Origin: Cellulosimicrobium arenosum
Lineage (GTDB): Bacteria > Actinomycetota > Actinomycetes > Actinomycetales > Cellulomonadaceae
Length of the DNA: 64,000 nt
Direction: 5' to 3'
NCBI RefSeq assembly: GCF_014837295.1
Contig: NZ_JACYHB010000004.1
Location: 186,001-250,000 of the forward strand
Shown here: piece after piece, positions 25,272-33,521 of the stretch
Layout: the number at the start of each line of letters is the position of its first letter
How positions within the stretch are numbered: position 1 is the stretch's first letter
Notes under the pieces: generated by a model
The model's database searches: none
What the model saw: the letters and a program-made list of their open reading frames with translations, nothing else
Told to the model about the DNA's origin: nothing
Program-made: the position numbers and the translations under genes

Positions 25272-26924
25272 GTGCTCGTGCCTGCACCCGAGCTCGTCCG
25301 CCGCGTCCTGCTCCCTGGTCGCCACCACCTGATCACGCGCTACCAGGTCGACTACCTGCGCGCGCTGCGCGCCGGGCTGGTCCGGGACCTCGACGGACGG
25401 CGCGTGCGGTGCGTCCCCGACGTCGAGGTGGTGTGGGTCGTGACGTCGGCCAACCATGCCGGGACCCGGCGCAACCCCGTGCCCGGCCACCGGCGCGAGG
25501 CGCTGATCGAGAACGTCGCCGTGCGCGAGGGGCTGGCGAGCGTCGTCGTGCCGGTGCCCGACGTCGCGCCCAGCCCGCGCTTCGCGTCCCTCGTCGTGAC
25601 GAGCGTCGCCACCGCGACGGGTGCCGAGCCGACCCCGGCCGACACCGTCGTCGCGTGCTCGACCCCCGCGGTGATCGACGCGTACCGCGCGCTGGGGTTC
25701 CGCGTCGTGGGCGTGGAGCTGGACGGCGACGACACGGTCGCCGACGGTCCGGACGACGGGACGACCGCGCACGGTCGGACCGCCGCCGGGCCGGCGCGCC
25801 CGTGGGACGTCGTCGAGATGATCGCCGCGGGGGACGAGCGGTGGCGCGAGCTCGCGCACCCGGCCGTGCCGGAGCTGTACGCGCGGTACGGGATCGTGGC
25901 CGAGGTGCGCGAGATCTTCGCCGACCCCGTCGTCTCCGGTGACGGCGACCTGACCACGACGCGCGACTACCGGACGTACGCCGCGGCGTTCGAGGAGGCG
26001 TCGGCGCGCAAGTGGGCGCAGGTCGAGCCGTACGTCCGACCGGGCCGCGTGGTCGACATCGGGTGCGCGACGGGCGGGCTGCTCGAGCTCGCGGCGCGCG
26101 AGCCGCGGCTGCACGAGTCGGACCTGTTCGGCGTCGACGTGGCGCGCCACCTCGTCGCCGAGGCGGAGCACAAGAAGGCGCAGGGCGTGTTCGCGAACCC
26201 GAACGTGTGGTTCGTGCAGGCGAACATCCTCGCGCGGTCGGTCATGCCGGACTCCTCGGTCGACACCACGCTGACGATCGCGCTCACGCACGAGGTGTCG
26301 TCCTACGGCGACGGCGTGCGCGACGTCGCGACGTTCGCCCGCCGGGTGCTCGAGCACACCCGGCGGGGCGGGGTGTGGATCAACTCGGACGTGTGCGGTC
26401 CCGCCGAGCCGGAACGCGCGGTCGTGCTCACGCTGCGGGCCGACGACGGCGCCCCGGCCGCAGGCGACGGCGTCCTGGGTGCCCGGACCGACCTGGGCGT
26501 CCTCGCGCGCGAGGACGTCGCCGCGTACGTCGGCGGGTTGTCGACCGACGCGCGGCTCGCGCAGTTCGCGCACGACTTCCCACGCTCGTCCGGTGCGACG
26601 TTCCGTCCGGCGCGGCTCGGCACCGGGCGCTGGCGGCTCACGCTGCGCGAGGCGATGGAGTTCATGACGCGCAAGGACTACGTGGACAACTGGCTGTCGG
26701 AGTCGCACGAACGGTTCTGCGACCTCACCGGGCCGGGGTGGGAGGAGCTGCTCGTCGAGACGGGCTTCGAGCTCGAGCCCGGGAGCGGGGCGTGGCGCAA
26801 CGAGTGGCTCGTCCAGCACGCGTTCGCCCCGGTCGCGTCCCTGCACGACGCCGCTACCGGGGACCTCGTCGACTGGCCGGACACGCACGTGCTCACGGTC
26901 GCGCGTCGGCCCGAGCTCGGCTGA
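25272..26924 (+). CDS. Fusion of nucleotidyltransferase-like and SAM-dependent methyltransferase domains
   Basis: This 550-aa protein appears to join two enzymes. Residues 1 to about 190 resemble the HIGH-type nucleotidyltransferase fold: LLPGRHHLITRYQVDYLRAL has the GRxxPxxxGH-like basic patch and is followed by VVWVVTSANHAGTRRNPVPG, as in NMN adenylyltransferases. From about residue 235 a class I methyltransferase follows, with motif I VVDIGCATGGLLELA near residue 259 and VDTTLTIALTHEVSSYGDG further on. The substrate is unknown, and the combination suggests nucleotide-linked modification of a small molecule or RNA. GTG 25272 or GTG 25278 may be the start; both have weak ribosome sites. Confidence 0.8.
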   Translation: MLVPAPELVRRVLLPGRHHLITRYQVDYLRALRAGLVRDLDGRRVRCVPDVEVVWVVTSANHAGTRRNPVPGHRREALIENVAVREGLASVVVPVPDVAPSPRFASLVVTSVATATGAEPTPADTVVACSTPAVIDAYRALGFRVVGVELDGDDTVADGPDDGTTAHGRTAAGPARPWDVVEMIAAGDERWRELAHPAVPELYARYGIVAEVREIFADPVVSGDGDLTTTRDYRTYAAAFEEASARKWAQVEPYVRPGRVVDIGCATGGLLELAAREPRLHESDLFGVDVARHLVAEAEHKKAQGVFANPNVWFVQANILARSVMPDSSVDTTLTIALTHEVSSYGDGVRDVATFARRVLEHTRRGGVWINSDVCGPAEPERAVVLTLRADDGAPAAGDGVLGARTDLGVLAREDVAAYVGGLSTDARLAQFAHDFPRSSGATFRPARLGTGRWRLTLREAMEFMTRKDYVDNWLSESHERFCDLTGPGWEELLVETGFELEPGSGAWRNEWLVQHAFAPVASLHDAATGDLVDWPDTHVLTVARRPELG

Positions 26925-26971
26925 GCCCCGCGGACCTGCAAGTCGGCCGACGGTCAGGACACGTACGGGAC

Positions 26972-27556
26972 ATGCACGCCCGCCTCGAGCGAGTCGCACG
27001 TCCCGCGCGTCGGGCCCCGGTCGTGCCCGTCGTGCTCCTCGGCCTGGTGCTCTCCGGGTGCGCCGGTGGTGCGCAGCCCACCGCCGACTACCCGTGGTAC
27101 GAGGACGTCCCGGCGCTGCTCGACGAGGCCGACCTGGTCGTCGTGGGGACGTCGGTGGCGTCGCGTCCTGACGTCGCCCTGCCGGAAGGGAGGTCCGACG
27201 ACGACCCGCAGGCGAACCCGCTGGCGGGGACGTCGGCGGACGACGTCGCGCCCTCGGACGAGGGGGTACCGATCACCGTCCACACCGTCGAGGTGACGGA
27301 GGTGCTCGTCGGCGCTGCGCCGGCAGGGACGGTCGAGGTCGCCGTCACCCGGGGCTCGGCGGAGGACGGCGAGGAGCTCGGCGGGCTCGGCACGACGATG
27401 CTGTTCCTGCGGACCTCCGACGGGCCCGCGCACGTGGTGGGGGGCCCGCAGGGCGTGCTCGTCGCCGGGCCCGACGGTGGGTACTCCTGCGCCGTGGACG
27501 GGCTGCCGGCCCTCGAGACGACGCCGACCGAGGTCCGCCGCCTCGCCGTCGGCTGA
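26972..27556 (+). CDS. Putative lipoprotein of unknown function
   Basis: This 194-aa protein has an Arg-rich N-terminus, a hydrophobic stretch and the lipobox VLSGC, so it should be membrane-anchored outside the cell. The mature part starts with PWYEDVPALLDEADLVVVGT and contains VEVTEVLVGAAPAGTVEVAV, resembling small beta-rich exported proteins that carry this 'Leu-Leu-Asp-Glu-Ala-Asp' start. No enzymatic motif is seen. ATG 26972 is the first plausible start before the signal. It lies 47 bp after the fusion gene. Confidence 0.78.
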   Translation: MHARLERVARPARRAPVVPVVLLGLVLSGCAGGAQPTADYPWYEDVPALLDEADLVVVGTSVASRPDVALPEGRSDDDPQANPLAGTSADDVAPSDEGVPITVHTVEVTEVLVGAAPAGTVEVAVTRGSAEDGEELGGLGTTMLFLRTSDGPAHVVGGPQGVLVAGPDGGYSCAVDGLPALETTPTEVRRLAVG

Positions 27557-27592
27557 CCAGCGCGACTCGGGTGCCGCTCGTAGGCTCGGTAC

Positions 27593-28189
27593 GTGCTTCT
27601 CGACGCGCGGACGCTGCGGGGGATCCAGGACGGGACGGTGACGCTCGCGTTCCGTCGCTGGACGACGCCGCGCGTGCGGGTGGGGACGAAGCAGCGCACG
27701 GGGGTCGGGGTGGTCGAGGTGACGTCCGTGGAGCGGGTGCCCCTGGGTCGGGACGGCATGCCCGTGGTGTCCGACGACGACGCCCGCCTCGCCGGGATGG
27801 GCTCGCCCGAGCGGGTGCTCGCGCGCGGTGCCGGCCGCGAGGGTGACCTGTACCGCGTCGGCGTGCGGTTCGCGGGGGAGGACCCGCGTGTCGCGCTGCG
27901 CGCGGACGACCGTCTCGACGCCGCCGCGGTCGAGGAGATCCGCGCGCGCCTCGCACGCACGGACCGCGCCGCCGACGAGCCGTGGACGCGTGCCTACCTC
28001 GAGCTGGTCGCGGAGCGGCCCGGGGTCGTCGCGCGCGAGCTCGCCGCCGGGATCGGGATGGAGCGCGACCCGTTCAAGGTGCGCGTCCGCCGGCTCAAGG
28101 AGCTGGGGCTGACGGAGAGCCTCGACGTCGGGTACCGCATCTCACCGCGCGGGCAGGCGTACCTGGCCGCGACGTCGGGCGAGCGCTGA
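27593..28189 (+). CDS. ASCH-like / winged-helix conserved protein
   Basis: This 198-aa protein has an N-terminal beta-barrel segment similar to ASCH/PUA-type RNA-binding domains (VTLAFRRWTTPRVRVGTKQR, then VGVVEVTSVE). Its C-terminal ~80 residues resemble a winged helix (ELVAERPGVVARELAAGIGM, then FKVRVRRLKELGLTE). Together these suggest nucleic-acid binding. The function is unknown. GTG 27593 lies 6 nt after TAGGCT (27581-27586), a clear leaderless arrangement. It stands alone. Confidence 0.75.
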   Translation: MLLDARTLRGIQDGTVTLAFRRWTTPRVRVGTKQRTGVGVVEVTSVERVPLGRDGMPVVSDDDARLAGMGSPERVLARGAGREGDLYRVGVRFAGEDPRVALRADDRLDAAAVEEIRARLARTDRAADEPWTRAYLELVAERPGVVARELAAGIGMERDPFKVRVRRLKELGLTESLDVGYRISPRGQAYLAATSGER

Positions 28190-28210
28190 GGGCCGATGCC
28201 CGGCGTGGAG

Positions 28211-28317
28211 TTGTCGGCGCGAGGTGACCCTGGGGTAGTTCGTGGTGCTGACAGGCCGAGACGGGCGCAGAGCCGTCAGCGCCGGGTGACCCCAGAGGGG
28301 TACGTGGTGCTGACAGG
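28211..28317. repeat. Two-copy structured intergenic repeat
   Basis: Two 45-bp units (28211-28255 and 28273-28317) are identical at 34 of 45 positions without gaps and share the end CGTGGTGCTGACAGG. Each can fold: an outer pairing of GTCRGC with GCTGAC and an inner hairpin (ACCC-TG-GGGT in unit 1, ACCCC-AGA-GGGGT in unit 2). Unit 2 runs into the 3' end of the PNPOx-like gene and supplies its last codons. The origin is unknown. Confidence 0.6.
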
Positions 28318-28884
28318 TGCGGGGGAGCGGGCGGTGTCGATCGCGGGGAGGCCGTCGATGCTCGAGGTGTTCTTGAGCGCCCGGTAGTCGTCGAGCTGCT
28401 CGGGCGACTTGCGCTCGGCCCAGCGGTCCAGCAGGTCGCGGTCCTCGACGAGCTGCATGCGCGGCACGGAGAACCCGCACGAGTCCGACACCCGCGTGAC
28501 GTCCACGACGACGACGCCGCGCTGCCCGGGCGTCTGCTCCTTGGCGAACGCCGTGCGCAGCTCGTCGAACTCCGCCGTGCCGGCCTCGACGTACCGCCCC
28601 GTGCCGTGGAAGCGCACGATGTTCGGCGGACCGTCGAACGCGCAGAACATGACGACGATGCGGCCGTTCTCGCGCAGGTGCGCGGGCGTCTCCGCGCCGG
28701 ACCCTGTGTAGTCGAGATACGCGACGCGGTGCGGGCCGAGCACGGCGAAGGTCCCGGCCATGCCCTTCGGCGCGACGTTGACGTGCCCGTCCGCGTCGAG
28801 CGGTGCCGTGCCGACGAAGAACACGGGCTGGGACAGCACGAACGACGCGATGCGGTCGGTGATCTTCTCGTGGACGGTAGCCAT
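28276..28884 (-). CDS. Pyridoxamine 5'-phosphate oxidase-family flavoprotein
   Basis: This 202-aa protein has the split-barrel flavin-binding fold of the PNPOx family: FFVGTAPLDADGHVNVAPKG, then VAYLDYTGSGAETPAHLREN and GRIVVMFCAFDGPPNIVRFH. Such proteins bind FMN, F420 or heme; the true substrate is unknown. ATG 28884 is the start. The C-terminal ~12 residues (from about the APVSTTYPSG segment) are coded by a copy of the local hairpin repeat, so the gene end may have been extended by repeat insertion. It is divergent from the DinB gene with a 48-bp gap. Confidence 0.88.
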   Translation of the reverse strand: MATVHEKITDRIASFVLSQPVFFVGTAPLDADGHVNVAPKGMAGTFAVLGPHRVAYLDYTGSGAETPAHLRENGRIVVMFCAFDGPPNIVRFHGTGRYVEAGTAEFDELRTAFAKEQTPGQRGVVVVDVTRVSDSCGFSVPRMQLVEDRDLLDRWAERKSPEQLDDYRALKNTSSIDGLPAIDTARSPAPVSTTYPSGVTRR

Positions 28885-28932
28885 GGCCTGAGTCTCGCAC
28901 CGCTGTCGGTTGCCCGGAGTAGCGTCCGAGGC

Positions 28933-29559
28933 ATGAGCGACGACCCGACGACCGGCGACGCGACGACCACCGAGGACCAGCGCAAGGCGATCCTGCTCCG
29001 CTATCTCGACCGCGAGCGTGCGGCCCTGCTCGCCAAGGCCGACGGGCTGGGCGAGTACGACGTCCGGCGGCCCCTCACCGGCACCGGCACCAACCTGCTC
29101 GGCCTGCTCAAGCACGTCGCGAGCGTGCAGATCGGGTACTTCGGCGAGGTGTTCGGGCGCCCCCACGACGTGCCTGTGCCGTGGTTCGAGCAGGACGCGG
29201 AGGTCAACGCGGACATGTGGGCGACACCGGAGGAGTCGCGTGCCGAGATCCTCGAGCTGTGGCGACGCTCGTGCGAGCACTCCGACGAGACGATCGCCGC
29301 GCTCGACCTCGACGCGCGCGGCGAGGTCCCGTGGTGGTCGCCGGAGCGGCGCGAGGTGACCCTGTTCCAGATCCTCGTCCACATGCTCGACGAGATGGCG
29401 CACCACGCCGGCCACGCGGACATCGTCCGCGAGCAGATCGACGGCGCGGCAGGCGACGACCGAGGCAACCTCCCGAACCAGTCGCCGACGGAGTGGGCGT
29501 CCTACCGCGCCCGCGTAGAAGCGGCGGCGAGGGAGGCGGCCGCCACACCCCCACCATGA
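28933..29559 (+). CDS. DinB/DUF664 family protein
   Basis: This 208-aa four-helix-bundle protein of the DinB superfamily (DUF664) has metal-ligand His at LLKHVASVQIGYFG and at HMLDEMAHHAGHADIVREQ. Mycothiol-dependent enzymes share this fold, but the specific activity is unknown. ATG 28933 lies 7 nt after TAGCGT (28920-28925), consistent with a leaderless transcript. It is divergent from the PNPOx-like gene. Confidence 0.88.
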   Translation: MSDDPTTGDATTTEDQRKAILLRYLDRERAALLAKADGLGEYDVRRPLTGTGTNLLGLLKHVASVQIGYFGEVFGRPHDVPVPWFEQDAEVNADMWATPEESRAEILELWRRSCEHSDETIAALDLDARGEVPWWSPERREVTLFQILVHMLDEMAHHAGHADIVREQIDGAAGDDRGNLPNQSPTEWASYRARVEAAAREAAATPPP

Positions 29560-29628
29560 GATCGACCCGGGCGTCGCGACGTCGACCTACGGAAGGTCGA
29601 TCTCGTGCGCTCGGGTCGATCTCGGGGG

Positions 29629-30774
29629 TCAGGCGTGTTCCAGGAGGACGGCCACCTCGTAGTGGGGGGTGTGCGGGAACATGTCCAGCACGCGGGCCTC
29701 GCGTGGGTGCAGCGACGGCATCCACGCCAGGTCGCGCGCGAGAGTCGTCGCGTTGCAGCTCGAGTAGACGACGTGCCGCGCGCCGGAGCTCTCCAGCCAC
29801 GAGCTGAGCGTCTCGCCGATGCCGCGTCGCGGCGGGTTGACGATCACGAGGTCGGGGCGTGCGGTGGCCGGCTCCGACCGGCCGCCCTGCGCGAGCGCGA
29901 ACGTCGTCGCGTCGTCGGACAGGAAGCTCGTACGGTCCAGCCCGGCGTCCCGTGCGCTGAGCCGGGCGCTCGCGACCGCCTCGACGCTGGTCTCGACCCC
30001 GACGACGTCGCGATCCGCGCCCGCGACGTGCAGCGCGAACCCGCCCACGCCGCAGTACAGGTCCCAGACCGTGGCGGGCGACGCGTCGTGCACCCAGTCC
30101 TGGCCCTGGCGGTAGAGGGTTGCTGCGACGTCGGTGTTGGTCTGGAAGAAGCTCTGCGGCCGCAGGTGCAGGTCGACGTCGTTGACGCGCATCCGCAGGG
30201 TCTCGGTCTCGGTGAGCAGGATCTCCGTGTCGCCCTCGACGACGGCCTTGTGCTCGGGGTGGATGTTCGCGGAGACCACCCGCAGTGCCGGGAGCTCGGC
30301 GAGCAGGCTCGGCAGGTGCTTGCGGATCCGCGCGACCGACTCGGTGGAGCGCAGCACGAACCGCGTCATGAGCTCGTCCTCGGGGGAGAGCGTCACGAGG
30401 ACGTACTTGAGCTCACCCCGGCGCTCGCGGACGTCGTAGGGGATGAGGCGGGCGCGGGTGACGAACGCCGCCAGCGGCGCGAACGCGTCCTGCAACGCGG
30501 CCGGGTAGAGCGGGCAGTCGGTGAGGTCGACGCCGCCGTCCTCGGACAGGATCCCGAGCACCGGGTCGTCGGCACTGCCGGTGACGACCATCTTGGCCTT
30601 GTTGCGGAACCCGGCCTCGGCGGACGGCACCGGATCGAGCCAGCGCACGTCCGGTGCGAGCGGAGCGAGGAGTTCGGCGCAGTGCTGCTGCTTGTCGGAG
30701 AGCTGGACGCCGTACGGCTGGTCCAGCAACGTGCACGACCGGCACCGCCAGGCGTCGAAGTGGTGGCACTGCAC
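29629..30774 (-). CDS. rlmC: 23S rRNA (uracil-C5)-methyltransferase, RlmC-like
   Basis: This 381-aa TrmA-superfamily enzyme methylates uracil C5 in 23S rRNA (U747 in the E. coli enzyme). It starts VQCHHFDAWRCRSCTLL, the RlmC-type N-terminus with the Cys cluster for a [4Fe-4S] centre. It has the SAM motif VWDLYCGVGGFALHVAG, VNPPRRGIG, and the catalytic Cys in VVYSSCNATTLARDL. GTG 30774 is preferred because it begins the family sequence and follows TAGACT by 7 nt (leaderless). A longer frame to 30807 exists. It is divergent from the GH64 gene. Confidence 0.93.
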   Translation of the reverse strand: MQCHHFDAWRCRSCTLLDQPYGVQLSDKQQHCAELLAPLAPDVRWLDPVPSAEAGFRNKAKMVVTGSADDPVLGILSEDGGVDLTDCPLYPAALQDAFAPLAAFVTRARLIPYDVRERRGELKYVLVTLSPEDELMTRFVLRSTESVARIRKHLPSLLAELPALRVVSANIHPEHKAVVEGDTEILLTETETLRMRVNDVDLHLRPQSFFQTNTDVAATLYRQGQDWVHDASPATVWDLYCGVGGFALHVAGADRDVVGVETSVEAVASARLSARDAGLDRTSFLSDDATTFALAQGGRSEPATARPDLVIVNPPRRGIGETLSSWLESSGARHVVYSSCNATTLARDLAWMPSLHPREARVLDMFPHTPHYEVAVLLEHA

Positions 30775-30802
30775 TCGTTCGAGTCTACGGGGACCGATCG
30801 AG

Positions 30803-30817
30803 GTCACGAATCGTGAC
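30803..30817. promoter_or_regulatory. Perfect 7-bp-arm palindrome upstream of rlmC
   Basis: GTCACGAATCGTGAC has 7-bp perfect arms around a single central base. It lies about 30 bp upstream of the rlmC start and 33 bp before the first CebR-like box. It could bind a regulator of either divergent gene. No assignment can be made. Confidence 0.35.
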
Positions 30818-30849
30818 AGAAGCGGACGGGTCCGCGCCGCCGGTCACGG

Positions 30850-30907
30850 TGGGAGCGCTCCCTTGCACCAGAGAGCGCTCTTCGGTACCGTCGTGGCAGC
30901 GCTCCCA
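30850..30907 (+). promoter_or_regulatory. GH64 promoter with three CebR-like operators
   Basis: Three boxes resemble the CebR/CelR operator TGGGAGCGCTCCCA: TGGGAGCGCTCCCT (30850-30863, 13/14), AGAGAGCGCTCTTC (30870-30883, weaker) and TGGCAGCGCTCCCA (30894-30907, 13/14). A candidate promoter, TTGCAC (30863-30868), 17 bp, TACCGT (30886-30891), is threaded through them: box 1 abuts the -35, box 2 fills the spacer and box 3 covers the expected start site. This is a textbook repression layout by a LacI-family cellobiose sensor. The regulator gene is not in the window. Confidence 0.75.
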
Positions 30908-30986
30908 CATAGATGTCGGAGTCGACTGCCGAGGCACGCGAACCGTGTCTTGGGTTCCGAGGACGTGACCCGAACAGGAGTGAGCG

Positions 30987-32624
30987 ATGCGCAAGCTCGT
31001 CCGAGCATGGGCCGCGGTGTGTGCCGCCGCCCTCGTTGCCACGGGGGCGGTGACCGTGACCGCCACGTCGGCCGCCGCCGTCCCGGCGACGATCCCTCTG
31101 ACCATCACCAACGATGCCGGGCGCGGCCCGGTGTACGTCTACGTGATCGGTGAGAACCTCCAGAACGGCGACATGGGCTACGCCGACGCGTCGGGGGCGT
31201 TCCACCCCTGGCCCGACGCCGGCCCTCAGCCCGTGCCCGCACCGGACGCCTCCATCCCCGGTCCTGGCGCCGGCCAGGAGAAGACGATCCGGCTCCCGAA
31301 GCTCTCGGGACGCGTCTACTTCTCCTACGGCAAGAAGCTCTCGTTCAGCGTGGTGAACGACGGGCGCCTCGTGCAGCCCGCGGTGCAGAACCCGACCGAC
31401 CCGAACCGCGACACGATGTTCAGCTGGACCGAGTACACGCTCAACGACGCCGGCCTGTGGATCAACAGCACGCAGGTCGACTTCTTCTCCGCGCCGTACC
31501 AGGTCGGCCTCAAGAAGGCCGACGGCTCGATCATCAGCACGGGCATGCTGAAGAGCGACGGGTTCGACCGGTTCTTCAGCGACCTCGCGGCCACGCCCGG
31601 CGCGTGGGGGAACCTCGTCCAGCGCGCTCCGGACGGCAGCATCCTGCGAGCGCTGAACCCGAGCCACGGACTCGGCGTCGGCCTCGTCCCCGAGAACGTC
31701 ATGGACGGCTACGTCGACCGTGTCTGGGACCACTACCGCACGCGCGACCTCGTGGTCAGGCCGTTCGGGTACGACCAGTCCGTGGTCTTCACCGGCCGCG
31801 TGGTCGGTGACCGGATGCGGTTCACGAACGACTCCGGCGCGGAGGTGGCGTCGTTCGTCAAGCCGTCGGCCGACAGCATCTTCGGGTGCCACAAGGACCT
31901 GCTCGCGCCGAACGACCAGATCGTCGGACCCATCGCCCGCACGCTGTGCGCCGGGTTCAACCGCACGACGCTCCTCACCAACGCGACCCAGCCGGACCAG
32001 AGCAGCGCCGGCTTCTACCAGGACACCGTGACCAACTACTACGCCAAGCTGGTTCACGCGCAGATGGCGAACGGCAAGGCGTACGCGTTCGCGTTCGACG
32101 ACGTGAGCGCCCAGGAGTCCCTGGTCCACGACGGCAACCCCACCGCGGCGTACATCTCGCTCGACCCCTTCTCGGGCTCCGCGAACCCGGTGGGCGACGG
32201 CGGAGGCGAGGTCCAGAACCCCGGTGACGGCGGGTTCGTCGGGACGGGGGAGATCCAGGCCACGAACGGCATGTGCCTGGACGTCCCGTGGGCGGACCCG
32301 ACCGACGGCAACCAGATCCAGATCGTCGGCTGCAGCGGGAACGCCGCGCAGCGCTGGACCCGCGCGTCCGACGGCACCGTGAGGGCGCTGGGCAAGTGCC
32401 TCGACGTGGCCGGCGGGTCGAGCGCGGGCGGCACGAAGGTCCAGCTCTGGGACTGCAACGGGACCGGTGCGCAGACGTGGCAGTACGACGCCGGCACGCA
32501 CGAGCTGCGCAACCCGCAGTCGGGCAGGTGCCTCGACGCGGCGGGCGGCGCCCCGCTGCACGACGGGCAGAAGCTGATCATCTGGGACTGCTGGAAGGGC
32601 CCCGGGCAGAGGTGGACGGTCTGA
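30987..32624 (+). CDS. Secreted GH64 beta-1,3-glucanase with CBM13
   Basis: This 545-aa exported endo-beta-1,3-glucanase (laminaripentaose-producing family 64) probably attacks fungal/yeast wall glucan. A signal peptide covers about residues 1-31. The GH64 domain runs to about 400 and carries E149 and D165 sixteen residues apart, the spacing of the catalytic pair in characterised GH64 enzymes. A Gly-rich linker follows, then a ricin-type CBM13 (about 420-545) with three QxW motifs (QRWTR, QTWQY, QRWTV). ATG 30987 follows AGGAG. The gene stands alone between its operator-dense promoter and a strong terminator. Confidence 0.94.
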   Translation: MRKLVRAWAAVCAAALVATGAVTVTATSAAAVPATIPLTITNDAGRGPVYVYVIGENLQNGDMGYADASGAFHPWPDAGPQPVPAPDASIPGPGAGQEKTIRLPKLSGRVYFSYGKKLSFSVVNDGRLVQPAVQNPTDPNRDTMFSWTEYTLNDAGLWINSTQVDFFSAPYQVGLKKADGSIISTGMLKSDGFDRFFSDLAATPGAWGNLVQRAPDGSILRALNPSHGLGVGLVPENVMDGYVDRVWDHYRTRDLVVRPFGYDQSVVFTGRVVGDRMRFTNDSGAEVASFVKPSADSIFGCHKDLLAPNDQIVGPIARTLCAGFNRTTLLTNATQPDQSSAGFYQDTVTNYYAKLVHAQMANGKAYAFAFDDVSAQESLVHDGNPTAAYISLDPFSGSANPVGDGGGEVQNPGDGGFVGTGEIQATNGMCLDVPWADPTDGNQIQIVGCSGNAAQRWTRASDGTVRALGKCLDVAGGSSAGGTKVQLWDCNGTGAQTWQYDAGTHELRNPQSGRCLDAAGGAPLHDGQKLIIWDCWKGPGQRWTV

Positions 32625-32648
32625 CCGACCGATCCCGGCCGGCCGAGA

Positions 32649-32707
32649 CACGCACGGTAGTGCCCGACGACGCCCGCTCGCCGCGTCGTCGGGCACGGCC
32701 GTGCGTG
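32649..32707 (+). terminator. Terminator after GH64 gene
   Basis: A two-part hairpin: outer CACGCACGG/CCGTGCGTG (32649-32657 with 32699-32707) and inner 14-bp perfect stem (32660-32673 with 32683-32696) around a 9-nt loop. Confidence 0.8.
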
Positions 32708-32772
32708 AACCGGGGTCCCACTGTTCACGTGGCGTTCGGCGCCCGGTCACGACGGCGTGCCACCCTGCGCGC

Positions 32773-33000
32773 ATGGCAGTCGACGAGGAACGTGAGATCG
32801 AGGTCGTGGTGCAGCGCATCGCAGACCGGTTCCCGGGGTTGGACACCGGTGACGTCCGCGCCCAGGTGCTCGCCGAGCTCGAGGTGTTCGGCGACGCGCA
32901 CGTGCGCGACTTCGTCCCGGTCCTCGTCGAGAACGCGGTGATGGACACGCTGCGGGCGTCCATGGACCCGGAGCCGCTCGCGCCGTCTGGCGAGGACTGA
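32773..33000 (+). CDS. Small three-helix protein of unknown function
   Basis: This 75-aa acidic, all-helical protein reads EREIEVVVQRIADRFPGLD, then VRAQVLAELEVFGDAHVRDF. It resembles the 'three-helix bundle dimerization domain' proteins of actinobacteria. ATG 32773 is the start and no Shine-Dalgarno is evident. It precedes a PIN-domain gene by 22 bp on the same strand, so it could be a partner or antitoxin, but it lacks a recognisable DNA-binding motif. Confidence 0.7.
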   Translation: MAVDEEREIEVVVQRIADRFPGLDTGDVRAQVLAELEVFGDAHVRDFVPVLVENAVMDTLRASMDPEPLAPSGED

Positions 33001-33022
33001 GCACCGCGGCCACGATGGGGCG

Positions 33023-33427
33023 ATGACGCGCTACGCGATCGACGCGCCCGTGGCGATCCGGCTCGCACGGGACCAGTTCGTCGTGCCGGAGGGTCTGCAG
33101 CTCGTGGGACCGAATGTGCTCCGGTCGGACGTGCTGTCGCTCCTCTACCGCGGGGTGCGGTCGGGCGAGCTGACCGCGCAGGAGGGCGCGGAGCTGCTGG
33201 ACCGGGTCACGACCACGCGCGTCCGGCTGCTCGGCGACCGCGTCTCGCGGGCGAACGCCTGGAAGATCGCCGACGGGCTCGGCTGGGACGACCCGCGGGG
33301 CGCCGAGTATCTCGCGGTCGCCCGGCTCCAGGCCGACGCACTCGTGACGGACGACCAGGACCTCGTGCGAGCGGCGGACGGGATCGTGCGCGTCGCGACC
33401 TACGCGGAGCTGGTGGCCGGCGGATGA
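33023..33427 (+). CDS. PIN-domain protein (VapC-like)
   Basis: This 134-aa protein resembles PIN ribonucleases: an N-terminal acidic position in YAIDAPVAIRLARDQ, the mid segment LLGDRVSRANAWKIADGLGW, and the C-terminal acidic motif ADALVTDDQDLVRAADG. The PIN acidic triad can be placed, so toxin-like RNA cleavage is plausible. ATG 33023 is used. It follows the 75-aa helical gene by 22 bp. No canonical VapB-type antitoxin is visible, so a true toxin-antitoxin pair is not proven. Confidence 0.75.
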   Translation: MTRYAIDAPVAIRLARDQFVVPEGLQLVGPNVLRSDVLSLLYRGVRSGELTAQEGAELLDRVTTTRVRLLGDRVSRANAWKIADGLGWDDPRGAEYLAVARLQADALVTDDQDLVRAADGIVRVATYAELVAGG

Positions 33428-33521
33428 CGAGCCGCTGACCGGGGCCGGTCGTCGACGGCGGTCGGCACCGTGTCGGAATGCTCGAGGTGCCCGCGCCCGG
33501 AGATCGGGTGACCATGAACCC

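Noticed and set aside
32773-33427. Firm call of a VapBC toxin-antitoxin module
   Set aside because: The upstream gene lacks VapB-like DNA-binding features, so only a weak suggestion is kept.
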